From Acidobacteriota bacterium (GTDB taxonomy: Bacteria > Acidobacteriota > Terriglobia > Acidiferrales > UBA7541): a stretch of 5,322 nucleotides of DNA. Below are positions 1 to 5,322 of this stretch, piece after piece. The position numbers and the translations under genes are program-made. Each line of letters opens with the position of its first letter. Within the stretch, counting starts at the first letter, position 1. Location: assembly GCA_003133505.1 (NCBI GenBank), contig PKXT01000076.1, positions 1 to 5,322 on the forward strand, given 5' to 3'. Below the pieces are notes generated by a model that was not told the DNA's origin, ran no database searches, and saw only the letters and a list, made by a program, of their open reading frames with translations.

Positions 1-1
1 G

Positions 2-205
2 ATAGTTTTTCCTCGTCTCCTCTCAGGGTCAGTGGATGATTTCTGTATTCTGCTTCGCGAAAAATATGAAACTTCCGTTGTTCCTGGGAAGTTTTTCGAA
101 ATGCCTGACCACTTCCGGCTTGGCTTCGGAGGTGAAACAGCAATTGTGAGCGAAGGTCTGCGGCGGATGGCCGCCGCTCTGGACGATTTCTCAGGCTCGC
201 TGTGA
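2..205 (+). CDS. PLP-dependent aminotransferase class I/II, C-terminal fragment
   Basis: Only the last 67 residues are inside the window; the gene begins upstream. Reading codons from base 2 gives an open frame ending in TGA at 203-205. The fragment shows the typical end of fold-type I aminotransferases: a helix with a small-residue/acidic start (GSVDDF, residues 9-14), an arm reading YETSVVPGKFFEMPDHFRLG (residues 22-41), then a final helix (EGLRRMAAALDDF). In this family the Arg of the FRLGFG motif (residue 39, codon 116-118) binds the substrate alpha-carboxylate, and the 'VPG..F' turn precedes it. The PLP-binding lysine lies outside the window, so the amino donor and acceptor cannot be told. 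The yjjX-like gene starts 22 nt downstream, so co-transcription is likely. The family call is quite secure; the exact substrate is unknown. The ORF is short and has no visible start, so it is easily missed. Confidence 0.85.
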   Translation: MVFPRLLSGSVDDFCILLREKYETSVVPGKFFEMPDHFRLGFGGETAIVSEGLRRMAAALDDFSGSL

Positions 206-227
206 TGTTGGGATCAGATTAGGTTCG

Positions 228-809
228 ATGGGAACAATCTATGTAGCGCTTGCAAGCAAGCGTCGTCCAAAGTTGATGGCGCTCCGAGAGACGCTTGCAG
301 TCATCGGCCCCATGCTCGACCCGGCCGCGCATTTCGAAGGTCTGGAAATGGACGTTCCCAGCGGAGTACGCCACACGCCGTTGAGCCGCGAAGAAATGAT
401 GAAAGGCGCGCGGTTTCGCGCGGAGGCGCTGGTGGAAAGAGTGCCGCTTGACAGGCCATGCGGGTATTTCGTGGGCATGGAAGGCGGCGTGGACGTCATC
501 ACGGCCGAAAATTGCCGCCGGGTTTTTCTCCAAAATTGGGCGTTTGTGATGGATGCAAGAGGACAAAGCGCCTACGGACAGTCTGGCTCATTGCTGCTTC
601 CAGAGACCTTGGCTCGCCAGGTGGTAGATGAAGGCGTAGAGCTTGCCGCAGCCATTGACGCTTTCGCGAGCGGTGAAGGGATTCGCAATGCCGAGGGAAC
701 CTGGGGCGTGCTGACGAACAATATCATCACCCGGCAGGACGCTTTCCGCGTTGCGCTCATCAATGCGTTTGCTCCATTCTTTAATGTGCAGGCCTATCGG
801 GATCTGTAA
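228..809 (+). CDS. yjjX: YjjX/DUF84-type non-canonical purine NTP phosphatase (inosine/xanthosine triphosphatase)
   Basis: A protein of 193 residues, close to the usual 170-190 of the family. Known members hydrolyse ITP and XTP in the cytoplasm, keeping deaminated purines out of nucleic acids. Family landmarks seen: an N-terminal strand and phosphate-contacting segment (VALASKRRPK, residues 6-15), SGVRHTPLSREEMMKGARFRA (45-65; compare SGV..QP...EET..GARNR in E. coli YjjX), YFVGMEGGVD (80-89) with the acidic residue Glu85 expected to help bind metal, a SGSLLLP strand (119-125), and the C-terminal EGTWGVLTNNIITR (156-169) followed by APFFN (182-186). The usual T-N-P-x-K segment reads S-K-R-R-P-K here, so the conserved Asn is missing. 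The ATG at 228 fits the start of the fold; upstream there is only a weak TTAGG-like ribosome site. It sits between the aminotransferase fragment (22 nt) and the GHMP kinase (11 nt), probably in one operon. Family assignment is firm; activity on ITP/XTP is inferred. Confidence 0.88.
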   Translation: MGTIYVALASKRRPKLMALRETLAVIGPMLDPAAHFEGLEMDVPSGVRHTPLSREEMMKGARFRAEALVERVPLDRPCGYFVGMEGGVDVITAENCRRVFLQNWAFVMDARGQSAYGQSGSLLLPETLARQVVDEGVELAAAIDAFASGEGIRNAEGTWGVLTNNIITRQDAFRVALINAFAPFFNVQAYRDL

Positions 810-820
810 ATTTCGCGCGA

Positions 821-1921
821 ATGCGCGCAAGAAGGCAGTCGCCGCTGGCCCATAGTAAGAATCTTCAGATTAATAGCCGCGCTCCCACTCGCATTGACCT
901 CGCCGGAGGGACGCTCGATATTTGGCCGCTCTATCTTTTTCACGAAGGCGCGGTGACGGTGAATTGCGCCATCACGCGTTATGCCCGCTGTCAAATTGAC
1001 ACTCGAAAAGACCGCGCCATCGTACTGCGTTCACTCGATACTCGCCGCTCGGAAGGGTTTGCTTCGTTTCGACAATTGACGAATGCGGCGACATACAAAC
1101 TTCCGCTGCTCGTTCACTTGGTTCGCTATTTCAAGCCGAATGTTGGCCTCACCGTCACCACCGATTCCGAAGCTCCCGCCGGTGCAGGATTGGGCGGCTC
1201 GAGCGCGCTCGCCGTAGCGATTTGCGCCGCGCTTGATAAGCTGACTGATGCCGGACTCAGCCGCGAGCGCTGGATTCATCTGAGCCGCGATGTGGAAGCC
1301 ATCGTCCTCGGAGTGCCCACAGGTACGCAGGACCACTACCCCCCGGCATTTGGCGGCGCGATGGCCGTCATTCTCGAACCCGGCAGCGAACGCTATGAGC
1401 CGCTCCGCGTGAATTTGCGGGAACTCGAACAGCGCCTGCTGCTGTGTTATACCGGCAAGCCTCGCCGGTCGGGCATTAATAACTGGAAGGTCTATCAGGA
1501 GCACTTGAATGGCAACCGCCGGATCCGCCGCAATCTGGCCGAGATTTCCGCAATTGCCCAAGCTCTCCGCGCCGCCCTGGAAGGGGGGAAGTGGGACGAA
1601 ACAGGCCGCCTGATACGCAGCGAGTGGAATTTCCGCCGCCGGAACCTTCCCACTATTTCCACGCCTACAGTTGACGGAATAATTTCCGCATCTCTCCGTG
1701 CCGGAGCTGCCGCGGGAAAGGTCTGCGGAGCTGGAGGCGGGGGGTGTGTGGTGCTATTGATCCAACCGGATGCTCGGAAATCGGTAGAGCGGGCGGTCAT
1801 CGAATCCGGCGGGGAGTCGCTTCCATTTTCGATTGACCACCAGGGAGCTGCCGTAACGTTAGGACATGCGAATGGTGGCGTTAAGAGTAAGACGGTTCCC
1901 GCAAACCGCAAAAAGGATTAA
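821..1921 (+). CDS. GHMP-family sugar kinase (D-glycero-D-manno-heptose-7-phosphate kinase-like)
   Basis: A cytoplasmic ATP-dependent small-molecule kinase of 366 residues. All three GHMP motifs are present: motif 1 PTRIDLAGGTLD (22-33), the ATP-binding glycine/serine loop PAGAGLGGSSAL (119-130), and the C-terminal motif 3 KVCGAGGGGCV (300-310). GTQDHYPPAFGG (168-179) matches the family's QDQ/GG segment, in which the Asp (here Asp171) is the expected catalytic base. The pattern PTR-(I/V)-(D/S)-(L/F)-AGG-(T/G) plus QD.Y...FGG is closest to HddA-type heptose-7-phosphate kinases and related fucose/hexosamine kinases, not to mevalonate or homoserine kinases. No heptose, fucose or isoprenoid gene is nearby, so the substrate is open. 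The ATG at 821 is the first possible start after an in-frame stop at 782-784; no Shine-Dalgarno sequence is seen. The first 17 residues and the Lys/Arg-rich tail (355-366) lie outside the recognisable fold. It starts 11 nt after yjjX and ends 12 nt before the next gene. Confidence 0.87.
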   Translation: MRARRQSPLAHSKNLQINSRAPTRIDLAGGTLDIWPLYLFHEGAVTVNCAITRYARCQIDTRKDRAIVLRSLDTRRSEGFASFRQLTNAATYKLPLLVHLVRYFKPNVGLTVTTDSEAPAGAGLGGSSALAVAICAALDKLTDAGLSRERWIHLSRDVEAIVLGVPTGTQDHYPPAFGGAMAVILEPGSERYEPLRVNLRELEQRLLLCYTGKPRRSGINNWKVYQEHLNGNRRIRRNLAEISAIAQALRAALEGGKWDETGRLIRSEWNFRRRNLPTISTPTVDGIISASLRAGAAAGKVCGAGGGGCVVLLIQPDARKSVERAVIESGGESLPFSIDHQGAAVTLGHANGGVKSKTVPANRKKD

Positions 1922-1933
1922 AATACAACTCAG

Positions 1934-2950
1934 ATGTGGCGTTGGTCCTATTTTGCGCTGGCCCTCTTCCTGGCGTCTTCGCCGTCTGATGTTCCCCATG
2001 GCGCGGCTCCGCTTCGCTCGGACGCCAATGCCATCCCGTCGGGAATCACTGTGCCGACCTTATCCGAAATTTTTCTTAGCGTTACTGGGCATGGCGATAC
2101 CCAGCAGAGTCCATTGCAACTGCACGAACGCCTTGAAATTGTTCGCTTCATAGATAAAGAATTCGCGCGCGTCGTGCGCCCTTTGCCAGCCGAGCAGAAA
2201 GGATTTGCGTACCTTCCGCGTGCTCCGTTGGATGAAAACAAATTAGCACGCGCGCTTGCCGGATCTGGCCGCGCCGCGAATCCGGGCGATACCGTCCAGA
2301 TTACCGATGTGCGATTTGGCCAGAACGAAATCGTAATTGAAATTAATGGTGGCGCCAGGCATCGCCTTCGGCTGCTCCAGCATTTGCATGGAGGAATTGG
2401 GGGCACTGGCGGCCCCACTACGGGACAAGGACCCGGTCCGCTTCCAGGCCCCGGGCAGGGGCCTGGCTCAGGGCAGCCTTCAGGACCGGATGAAGGCCCG
2501 GGACCGCAGCAGAACCCTGTCCCGTCGCCTTCCCCTGCACCCGATCCATCATCTATACCAGTCCAGCAGAATGCGCCATTCCCTTCATCCGGAGGACGTG
2601 GAGCAACGCTGGTGCTCGATTATGGCCAACCCTTGCCAGATATGAGCGCTGACGATTTGAAGCGGGATCTTTCTGTATTTCTGAGCTTCGACGACCAGCA
2701 TTCCGCTGCGGTGAACTGGGTTGATACGCTTCCTCCTTTATTTCGCAATGCTATAAAAGAGCGCCGCGCATTGGTGGGAATGAATACCGACATGGTAATT
2801 GCCGCGATGGGCAGACCCGATCAAAAAATCCGCCAAGCCTCGGACGATGGCAGCGAGACCGAAGACTGGATCTACGGACGTCCTCCCGGCAAGACCGTAT
2901 TCGTAACATTTCTGAATAGCAAGGTAACCCGCGTGGAGCAGTTTCCCTAA
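1934..2950 (+). CDS. Secreted or periplasmic two-domain protein with Gly/Pro linker and C-terminal BamE (SmpA/OmlA)-like domain
   Basis: No named gene is recognised; function is unknown. The 338 residues divide into four parts. (1) A probable signal peptide: Arg3, then a hydrophobic stretch (YFALALFLA, 6-14) and small residues; there is no lipobox Cys, so it is not a typical lipoprotein, and the cleavage site is uncertain. (2) A folded N-terminal region (about 40-150) with a helix (LHERLEIVRFIDKEFARVV, 63-81) and a beta-rich segment GDTVQITDVRFGQNEIVIEI (118-137). (3) A low-complexity Gly/Pro/Gln/Ser linker (about 153-221). (4) A C-terminal region, of which 278-337 (RALVGMNTDMVIAAMGRP at 278-295, then EDWIYG and VFVTF) follows the BamE/SmpA/OmlA pattern of 'G.s...V...lG.P', a W.Y strand and a final strand. 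BamE itself helps assemble outer-membrane proteins, but this fold is reused widely, so a BAM role is not claimed. The ATG at 1934 is the first possible start because the kinase stop at 1919-1921 is in the same frame. No clear ribosome site is seen. From memory, the arrangement recalls a family frequent in Acidobacteriota. Confidence 0.72.
   Translation: MWRWSYFALALFLASSPSDVPHGAAPLRSDANAIPSGITVPTLSEIFLSVTGHGDTQQSPLQLHERLEIVRFIDKEFARVVRPLPAEQKGFAYLPRAPLDENKLARALAGSGRAANPGDTVQITDVRFGQNEIVIEINGGARHRLRLLQHLHGGIGGTGGPTTGQGPGPLPGPGQGPGSGQPSGPDEGPGPQQNPVPSPSPAPDPSSIPVQQNAPFPSSGGRGATLVLDYGQPLPDMSADDLKRDLSVFLSFDDQHSAAVNWVDTLPPLFRNAIKERRALVGMNTDMVIAAMGRPDQKIRQASDDGSETEDWIYGRPPGKTVFVTFLNSKVTRVEQFP
2390..2596 (+). 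repeat. Low-complexity Gly/Pro-rich coding tract (interdomain linker)
   Basis: This in-frame tract codes residues 153-221 of the BamE-like protein. Its first half is GPG/PGP-type units mixed with Gln (for example GPGPLPGPGQGPGSG at 166-180). Its second half is Pro/Ser-rich (PVPSPSPAPDPSSIP at 195-209). It is irregular rather than an exact tandem repeat. At DNA level it is rich in GGCC/CCGG words and short inverted repeats. The likely role is a flexible, extended spacer between two folded domains outside the cytoplasm. Confidence 0.7.
2444..2466. repeat. Perfect 9-bp inverted repeat with 5-nt loop inside the linker coding tract
   Basis: CCAGGCCCC (2444-2452) and GGGGCCTGG (2458-2466) are exact reverse complements separated by GGGCA. 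The stem is eight G-C pairs and one A-T pair, so it would be a very stable RNA hairpin. No T-run follows, so it is not a standard intrinsic terminator. A second small palindrome, GGACC-C-GGTCC, lies just upstream at 2429-2439. Both may be by-products of Gly/Pro codons (GGN and CCN are complementary). Confidence 0.75.
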
Positions 2951-3028
2951 GATGGGCTCCGCGAGTTCACTCACCATGACATGGCTCAATCACACCAAGT
3001 GGGATTTCTGGGGGTTCGATGAGTCGCG

Positions 3029-3057
3029 TTGACTTTTTTCGCGGCGCGCCCTAGCAT
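3029..3057 (+). promoter_or_regulatory. Probable sigma70-type promoter of the gap-pgk unit
   Basis: TTGACT (3029-3034, five of six to the -35 consensus) and TAGCAT (3052-3057, four of six to the -10 consensus, with the key TA...T kept) are separated by exactly 17 nt. Transcription would start near 3064, leaving a leader of about 55 nt before the gap ATG. It is the best candidate in the 169-nt gap 2951-3119, which otherwise holds no convincing gene or terminator. The spacer contains the palindrome GGCGCGCC (3043-3050), which could be chance. Confidence 0.6.
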
Positions 3058-3110
3058 CTGTCCGCAAGTTTTTCCGCCGCGTGCAAGAGCGGAACCACAG
3101 GAATACCAAC

Positions 3111-3116
3111 GGGGGA
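3111..3116 (+). promoter_or_regulatory. Ribosome binding site of gap, supporting the ATG at 3120
   Basis: GGGGGA lies 3 nt before the ATG at 3120. It is a purine-rich Shine-Dalgarno-like stretch, although the spacing is short. It supports starting GAPDH at 3120 rather than at the in-frame GTG at 3081, which would add 13 polar residues before the conserved first strand. Confidence 0.55.
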
Positions 3117-3119
3117 ATC

Positions 3120-4124
3120 ATGCCGATCAAGGTCGGGATCAATGGTTTTGGACGTATCGGACGAAATATTTTTCGCGCCGCGCTGGGGCATCCGGATATT
3201 GAAATTACCGCGGTGAACGATATTTCCGATCCGCGCACGCTGGCCCACCTTTTGAAATACGATTCGATCCTCGGAAATCTTTCCAATCACGTTACTCATG
3301 ATGGCGATTCCATTGCGGTGGATGGGAAGGCCTTTAAGGTTTTTAAGGTGAAGGATCCCGCCGAGCTGGACTGGAGCTCGACCGGCGTGCAAATCGTGGT
3401 GGAATCCACCGGTCTCTTCACCAACGGCTCGGACGCTCGAAAGCACATTCGCGGCACGGTGAAGAAGGTCATCATTTCCGCTCCGGCCACCGATCCCGAC
3501 CACACCATTGTGCTGGGCGTGAACGACAAGACCTACGATCCGGCGAGGCAGAATGTGGTTTCCAACGCCTCGTGCACCACGAACTGCCTGGCGCCTGTCG
3601 CCAAAGTGATTCTGGAAAATTTTGGCATTGTGGCCGGCACCATGACCACGATTCATTCCTATACCAATGATCAGAAGTTGCTCGACCTGCCGCACAAGGA
3701 TTTGCGCAGGGCGCGCGCAGCGGCGCTTTCCATGATTCCGTCGAGCACCGGCGCAGCCAAGGCGCTGCATCTGGTGATTCCCGAACTGAAGGGCAAGATG
3801 GATGGCTACGCCATGCGCGTGCCCACGCCAGACGTAAGCGTGGTGGACCTGACTGTGTTCACCGAAAAGCCTGCAACATCCGTCGCCATCAATGCAGCGA
3901 TGCGAACCGCTGCGGAAGGCCCAATGAAGGACATTCTGGAATACACCGAAGAGGAATTGGTCTCTGCGGATTTCCGGGGCAATCCTCATTCCGCGATCGT
4001 GGATGCGGAATATACCCGCGTGGTCGGACAAAACTGCGTGAAGGTGCTGGCCTGGTACGACAACGAGTGGGGCTATTCGTGCCGTTGCCGCGACCTCATC
4101 AAGCTGATGGGTTCTAATCTATAG
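3120..4124 (+). CDS. gap: Glyceraldehyde-3-phosphate dehydrogenase, type I, NAD-dependent
   Basis: A cytoplasmic glycolytic enzyme that oxidises and phosphorylates glyceraldehyde 3-phosphate to 1,3-bisphosphoglycerate with reduction of NAD+. The 334 residues are the usual length and the protein looks complete. Seen: the Rossmann start KVGINGFGRIGRNIFRA (4-20); Asp34 after the second strand (AVND), which selects NAD over NADP; the active-site segment SNASCTTNCLAP (148-159) with nucleophile Cys152; His179 in TTIHSYTND, the catalytic base; the S-loop DLPHKDLRRARAAA (189-202), whose Leu-Pro pair is of the NAD type rather than the Ala-Ser of NADP-preferring GapB; MRVPTPDVSVVDL (232-244); and WYDNEWGYS (312-320), with the Asn that contacts nicotinamide. 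The start at ATG 3120 is favoured by family alignment and a GGGGGA site. It is preceded by its own promoter candidate and followed after 54 nt by pgk, whose product uses its product. Whether it works in glycolysis, gluconeogenesis or both is not shown. Confidence 0.97.
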   Translation: MPIKVGINGFGRIGRNIFRAALGHPDIEITAVNDISDPRTLAHLLKYDSILGNLSNHVTHDGDSIAVDGKAFKVFKVKDPAELDWSSTGVQIVVESTGLFTNGSDARKHIRGTVKKVIISAPATDPDHTIVLGVNDKTYDPARQNVVSNASCTTNCLAPVAKVILENFGIVAGTMTTIHSYTNDQKLLDLPHKDLRRARAAALSMIPSSTGAAKALHLVIPELKGKMDGYAMRVPTPDVSVVDLTVFTEKPATSVAINAAMRTAAEGPMKDILEYTEEELVSADFRGNPHSAIVDAEYTRVVGQNCVKVLAWYDNEWGYSCRCRDLIKLMGSNL

Positions 4125-4157
4125 TTGCGAAAATCAGCTCACATCGCGCGTGACAAA

Positions 4158-4175
4158 ATGAGCATAGCGTACTGA
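4158..4175 (+). other. Five-codon mini-ORF in the gap-pgk spacer, possible leader peptide
   Basis: ATG AGC ATA GCG TAC TGA encodes MSIAY, in the same frame as pgk. It stops 3 nt before the pgk start codon. It has no clear ribosome site. It could couple translation or be meaningless; short ORFs like this arise often by chance. Confidence 0.2.
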
Positions 4176-4181
4176 CGCATG
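4163..4181 (+). promoter_or_regulatory. Potential hairpin enclosing the pgk start codon
   Basis: CAT (4163-4165) and GCGT (4167-4170), separated by one bulged A, can pair with ACGC (4175-4178) and ATG (4179-4181) around the loop ACTG. This seven-pair stem would put the pgk initiation codon in the double strand. No Shine-Dalgarno sequence precedes pgk. The stem is short, so its significance is uncertain. Confidence 0.3.
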
Positions 4182-5322
4182 GCCAAACTTTCCATTCGCG
4201 ACCTGGATTTGACTGGCAAGCGCGTGTTTATCCGCGTGGATTTCAATGTCCCGCTGGCCGATGGCCGCGTCACCGACGACACGCGCATTCGGGAAACTCT
4301 GCCCACCCTGCGCTTCGCCATTGAGCGTGGCGCACGTCTGGTGCTGGCCTCGCATTTGGGCCGCCCAAAAGGGAAACCCGATCCGAAGTGCAGCCTTGCG
4401 CCTGTCGCGGCGAAACTGGCCGAGCTTCTCGGAAAACCAGTGGACTTCGCTGCGAATTGTATTGGCACCGAAGCCGAAGCGAAGAGCCACGCGCTTTCCA
4501 ATGGCGGCGTTCTGTTGCTCGAGAACGTCCGGTTCCATCCTGAGGAAGAAAAAAACGAAGATGCGTTTTCCCGTCAGCTCGCGGCTCTATGCGATGGTCT
4601 CTTTGTTTGCGACGCGTTTGGCTCAGCTCATCGTGCCCACGCCTCGGTGGTGGGTATTGCTCATCACATTCACCAAGCCGCAGCCGGACTGCTGATGGAG
4701 CGCGAATTGGAATATTTGGGTAGGGCTCTGACCAGTCCGGAAAGACCACTCGTTGCGATTTTGGGGGGTGCCAAAGTTTCCGACAAAATTGGAGTGGTGC
4801 AAAACCTAATGCGCATTGCCGATGCCATGGTGATTGGCGGCGCGATGGCTTACACGTTCCTCAAATCCGAAGGGATTGCAGTGGGCCGCTCGCTTGTCGA
4901 AGACGATAAACTCGACCTTGCGCGCGATTTCCTGCGGCAGGTTAGTGCGCGAAAATTTCCCTTCCTCCTGCCCGTGGATCACGTTGTAGCTACATCACCG
5001 GATGCGCCGCAAACTCAAACGCTGGACATTCGCAACACGCCTGCGGAAATGATGGGCCTCGACATCGGTCCGAAAACTGTGGAACTGTTTCGCGATGCTC
5101 TCCGTGGTGCGCGCACGATCTTGTGGAATGGGCCGTTGGGCATGTTTGAGAAACCGGCCTTTGCCGCGGGCACGCTGGGAGTGACTAAAGCAGTTGCCGA
5201 AGCCACTCGCGCTGGCGCAATCTCCATCGTTGGCGGTGGTGATTCCGTGGCCGCTGTGCATCAGGCGGGAGTCAGCGCCGATATTTCCCACATCTCCACA
5301 GGCGGTGGCGCTTCGCTCGAGT
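4179..5322 (+). CDS. pgk: Phosphoglycerate kinase, C-terminal end cut by the window
   Basis: A cytoplasmic glycolytic enzyme that transfers the acyl phosphate of 1,3-bisphosphoglycerate to ADP, giving ATP and 3-phosphoglycerate. I read 381 uninterrupted codons to the window edge. Bacterial PGKs are about 385-400 residues, so only roughly the last 6-20 are missing. N-lobe substrate motifs: VDFNVPL (20-26) with the conserved Asp21 and Asn23, DDTRI (33-37), SHLGRPKG (58-65), LLENVRFH (113-120) and DAFGSAHRAHAS (145-156). C-lobe nucleotide motifs: ILGGAKVSDKI (194-204), a WNGPLGMFE segment near 5131-5157, GGGDS (352-356), and HISTGGGASLE (371-381) at the edge. An in-frame TGA at 4173-4175 rules out any earlier start, so the ATG at 4179 is the first possible one. 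No ribosome site is evident, and the 54-nt spacer to gap has no terminator, so a gap-pgk transcript is likely. No key residue is missing. Confidence 0.96.
   Translation, partial: MAKLSIRDLDLTGKRVFIRVDFNVPLADGRVTDDTRIRETLPTLRFAIERGARLVLASHLGRPKGKPDPKCSLAPVAAKLAELLGKPVDFAANCIGTEAEAKSHALSNGGVLLLENVRFHPEEEKNEDAFSRQLAALCDGLFVCDAFGSAHRAHASVVGIAHHIHQAAAGLLMERELEYLGRALTSPERPLVAILGGAKVSDKIGVVQNLMRIADAMVIGGAMAYTFLKSEGIAVGRSLVEDDKLDLARDFLRQVSARKFPFLLPVDHVVATSPDAPQTQTLDIRNTPAEMMGLDIGPKTVELFRDALRGARTILWNGPLGMFEKPAFAAGTLGVTKAVAEATRAGAISIVGGGDSVAAVHQAGVSADISHISTGGGASLE

Noticed and set aside
1031..1561. Open frame of 176 codons on the - strand inside the GHMP kinase
   Set aside because: It is antisense to a gene with intact family motifs and has no independent support.
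1866..2153. Open frame of 95 codons spanning the GHMP kinase/BamE-like junction
   Set aside because: It lies in a different frame overlapping two supported genes, and its Arg/Pro-rich translation has no recognisable features.
2974..2984. CCAT-GAC-ATGG inverted repeat after the BamE-like gene
   Set aside because: A four-pair stem without a T-run is too weak to call a terminator or operator.
3024..3039. Possible intrinsic terminator ending in a run of six T
   Set aside because: The only stem before the T-run is GTC/GAC (3 bp), far too weak; the same bases fit a promoter -35 element.
3081..3119. In-frame GTG at 3081 as an earlier gap start
   Set aside because: It would add 13 polar residues before the conserved first strand, and a GGGGGA site lies directly before the ATG at 3120.
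3051..4031. Open frame of 326 codons on the - strand opposite gap
   Set aside because: It is antisense to the highly conserved gap gene, has no recognisable motifs, is rich in His/Arg/Gly as expected from reverse-complemented codons, and is explained by codon bias.
4246..4695. Open frame of 149 codons on the + strand in another frame
   Set aside because: It overlaps pgk completely; the pgk frame carries all the conserved kinase motifs.

Overview
This 5.3 kb window looks like ordinary bacterial chromosome. It is moderately GC-rich and densely packed, with every supported gene on the + strand. The best guess for the source is an Acidobacteriota (Terriglobia/Koribacter-like) genome. That rests mainly on the fourth gene, whose N-terminal module, Gly/Pro linker and C-terminal BamE-like domain resemble, from memory, a hypothetical protein family common in that phylum. 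It is an inference and no search was run.

Layout. Positions 2-205 hold the C-terminal end of a PLP-dependent class I/II aminotransferase. It is followed after 22 nt by a YjjX/DUF84-type non-canonical purine NTP phosphatase (228-809), after 11 nt by a GHMP-family sugar kinase (821-1921), and after 12 nt by a secreted or periplasmic BamE-like protein (1934-2950). The short gaps and shared strand suggest one transcription unit. A 169-nt gap follows (2951-3119) with a good sigma70-type promoter candidate (TTGACT, 17 nt, TAGCAT). It drives a glycolytic pair: glyceraldehyde-3-phosphate dehydrogenase (3120-4124), then after 54 nt phosphoglycerate kinase (4179 to the window edge, lacking its last residues).

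How the genes work together. The last two genes encode consecutive steps of lower glycolysis: GAPDH makes 1,3-bisphosphoglycerate and PGK uses it to make ATP. The upstream four have no single obvious pathway: amino-acid or amino-sugar metabolism, nucleotide-pool cleaning, sugar phosphorylation and an envelope protein.

No mobile element, CRISPR array, RNA gene or clear new system is visible. The points most worth a second look are the two-domain envelope protein with its Gly/Pro linker, a hairpin that would enclose the pgk start codon together with a five-codon mini-ORF, the unusual N-terminal motif of the YjjX homologue, and the unassigned substrate of the GHMP kinase.
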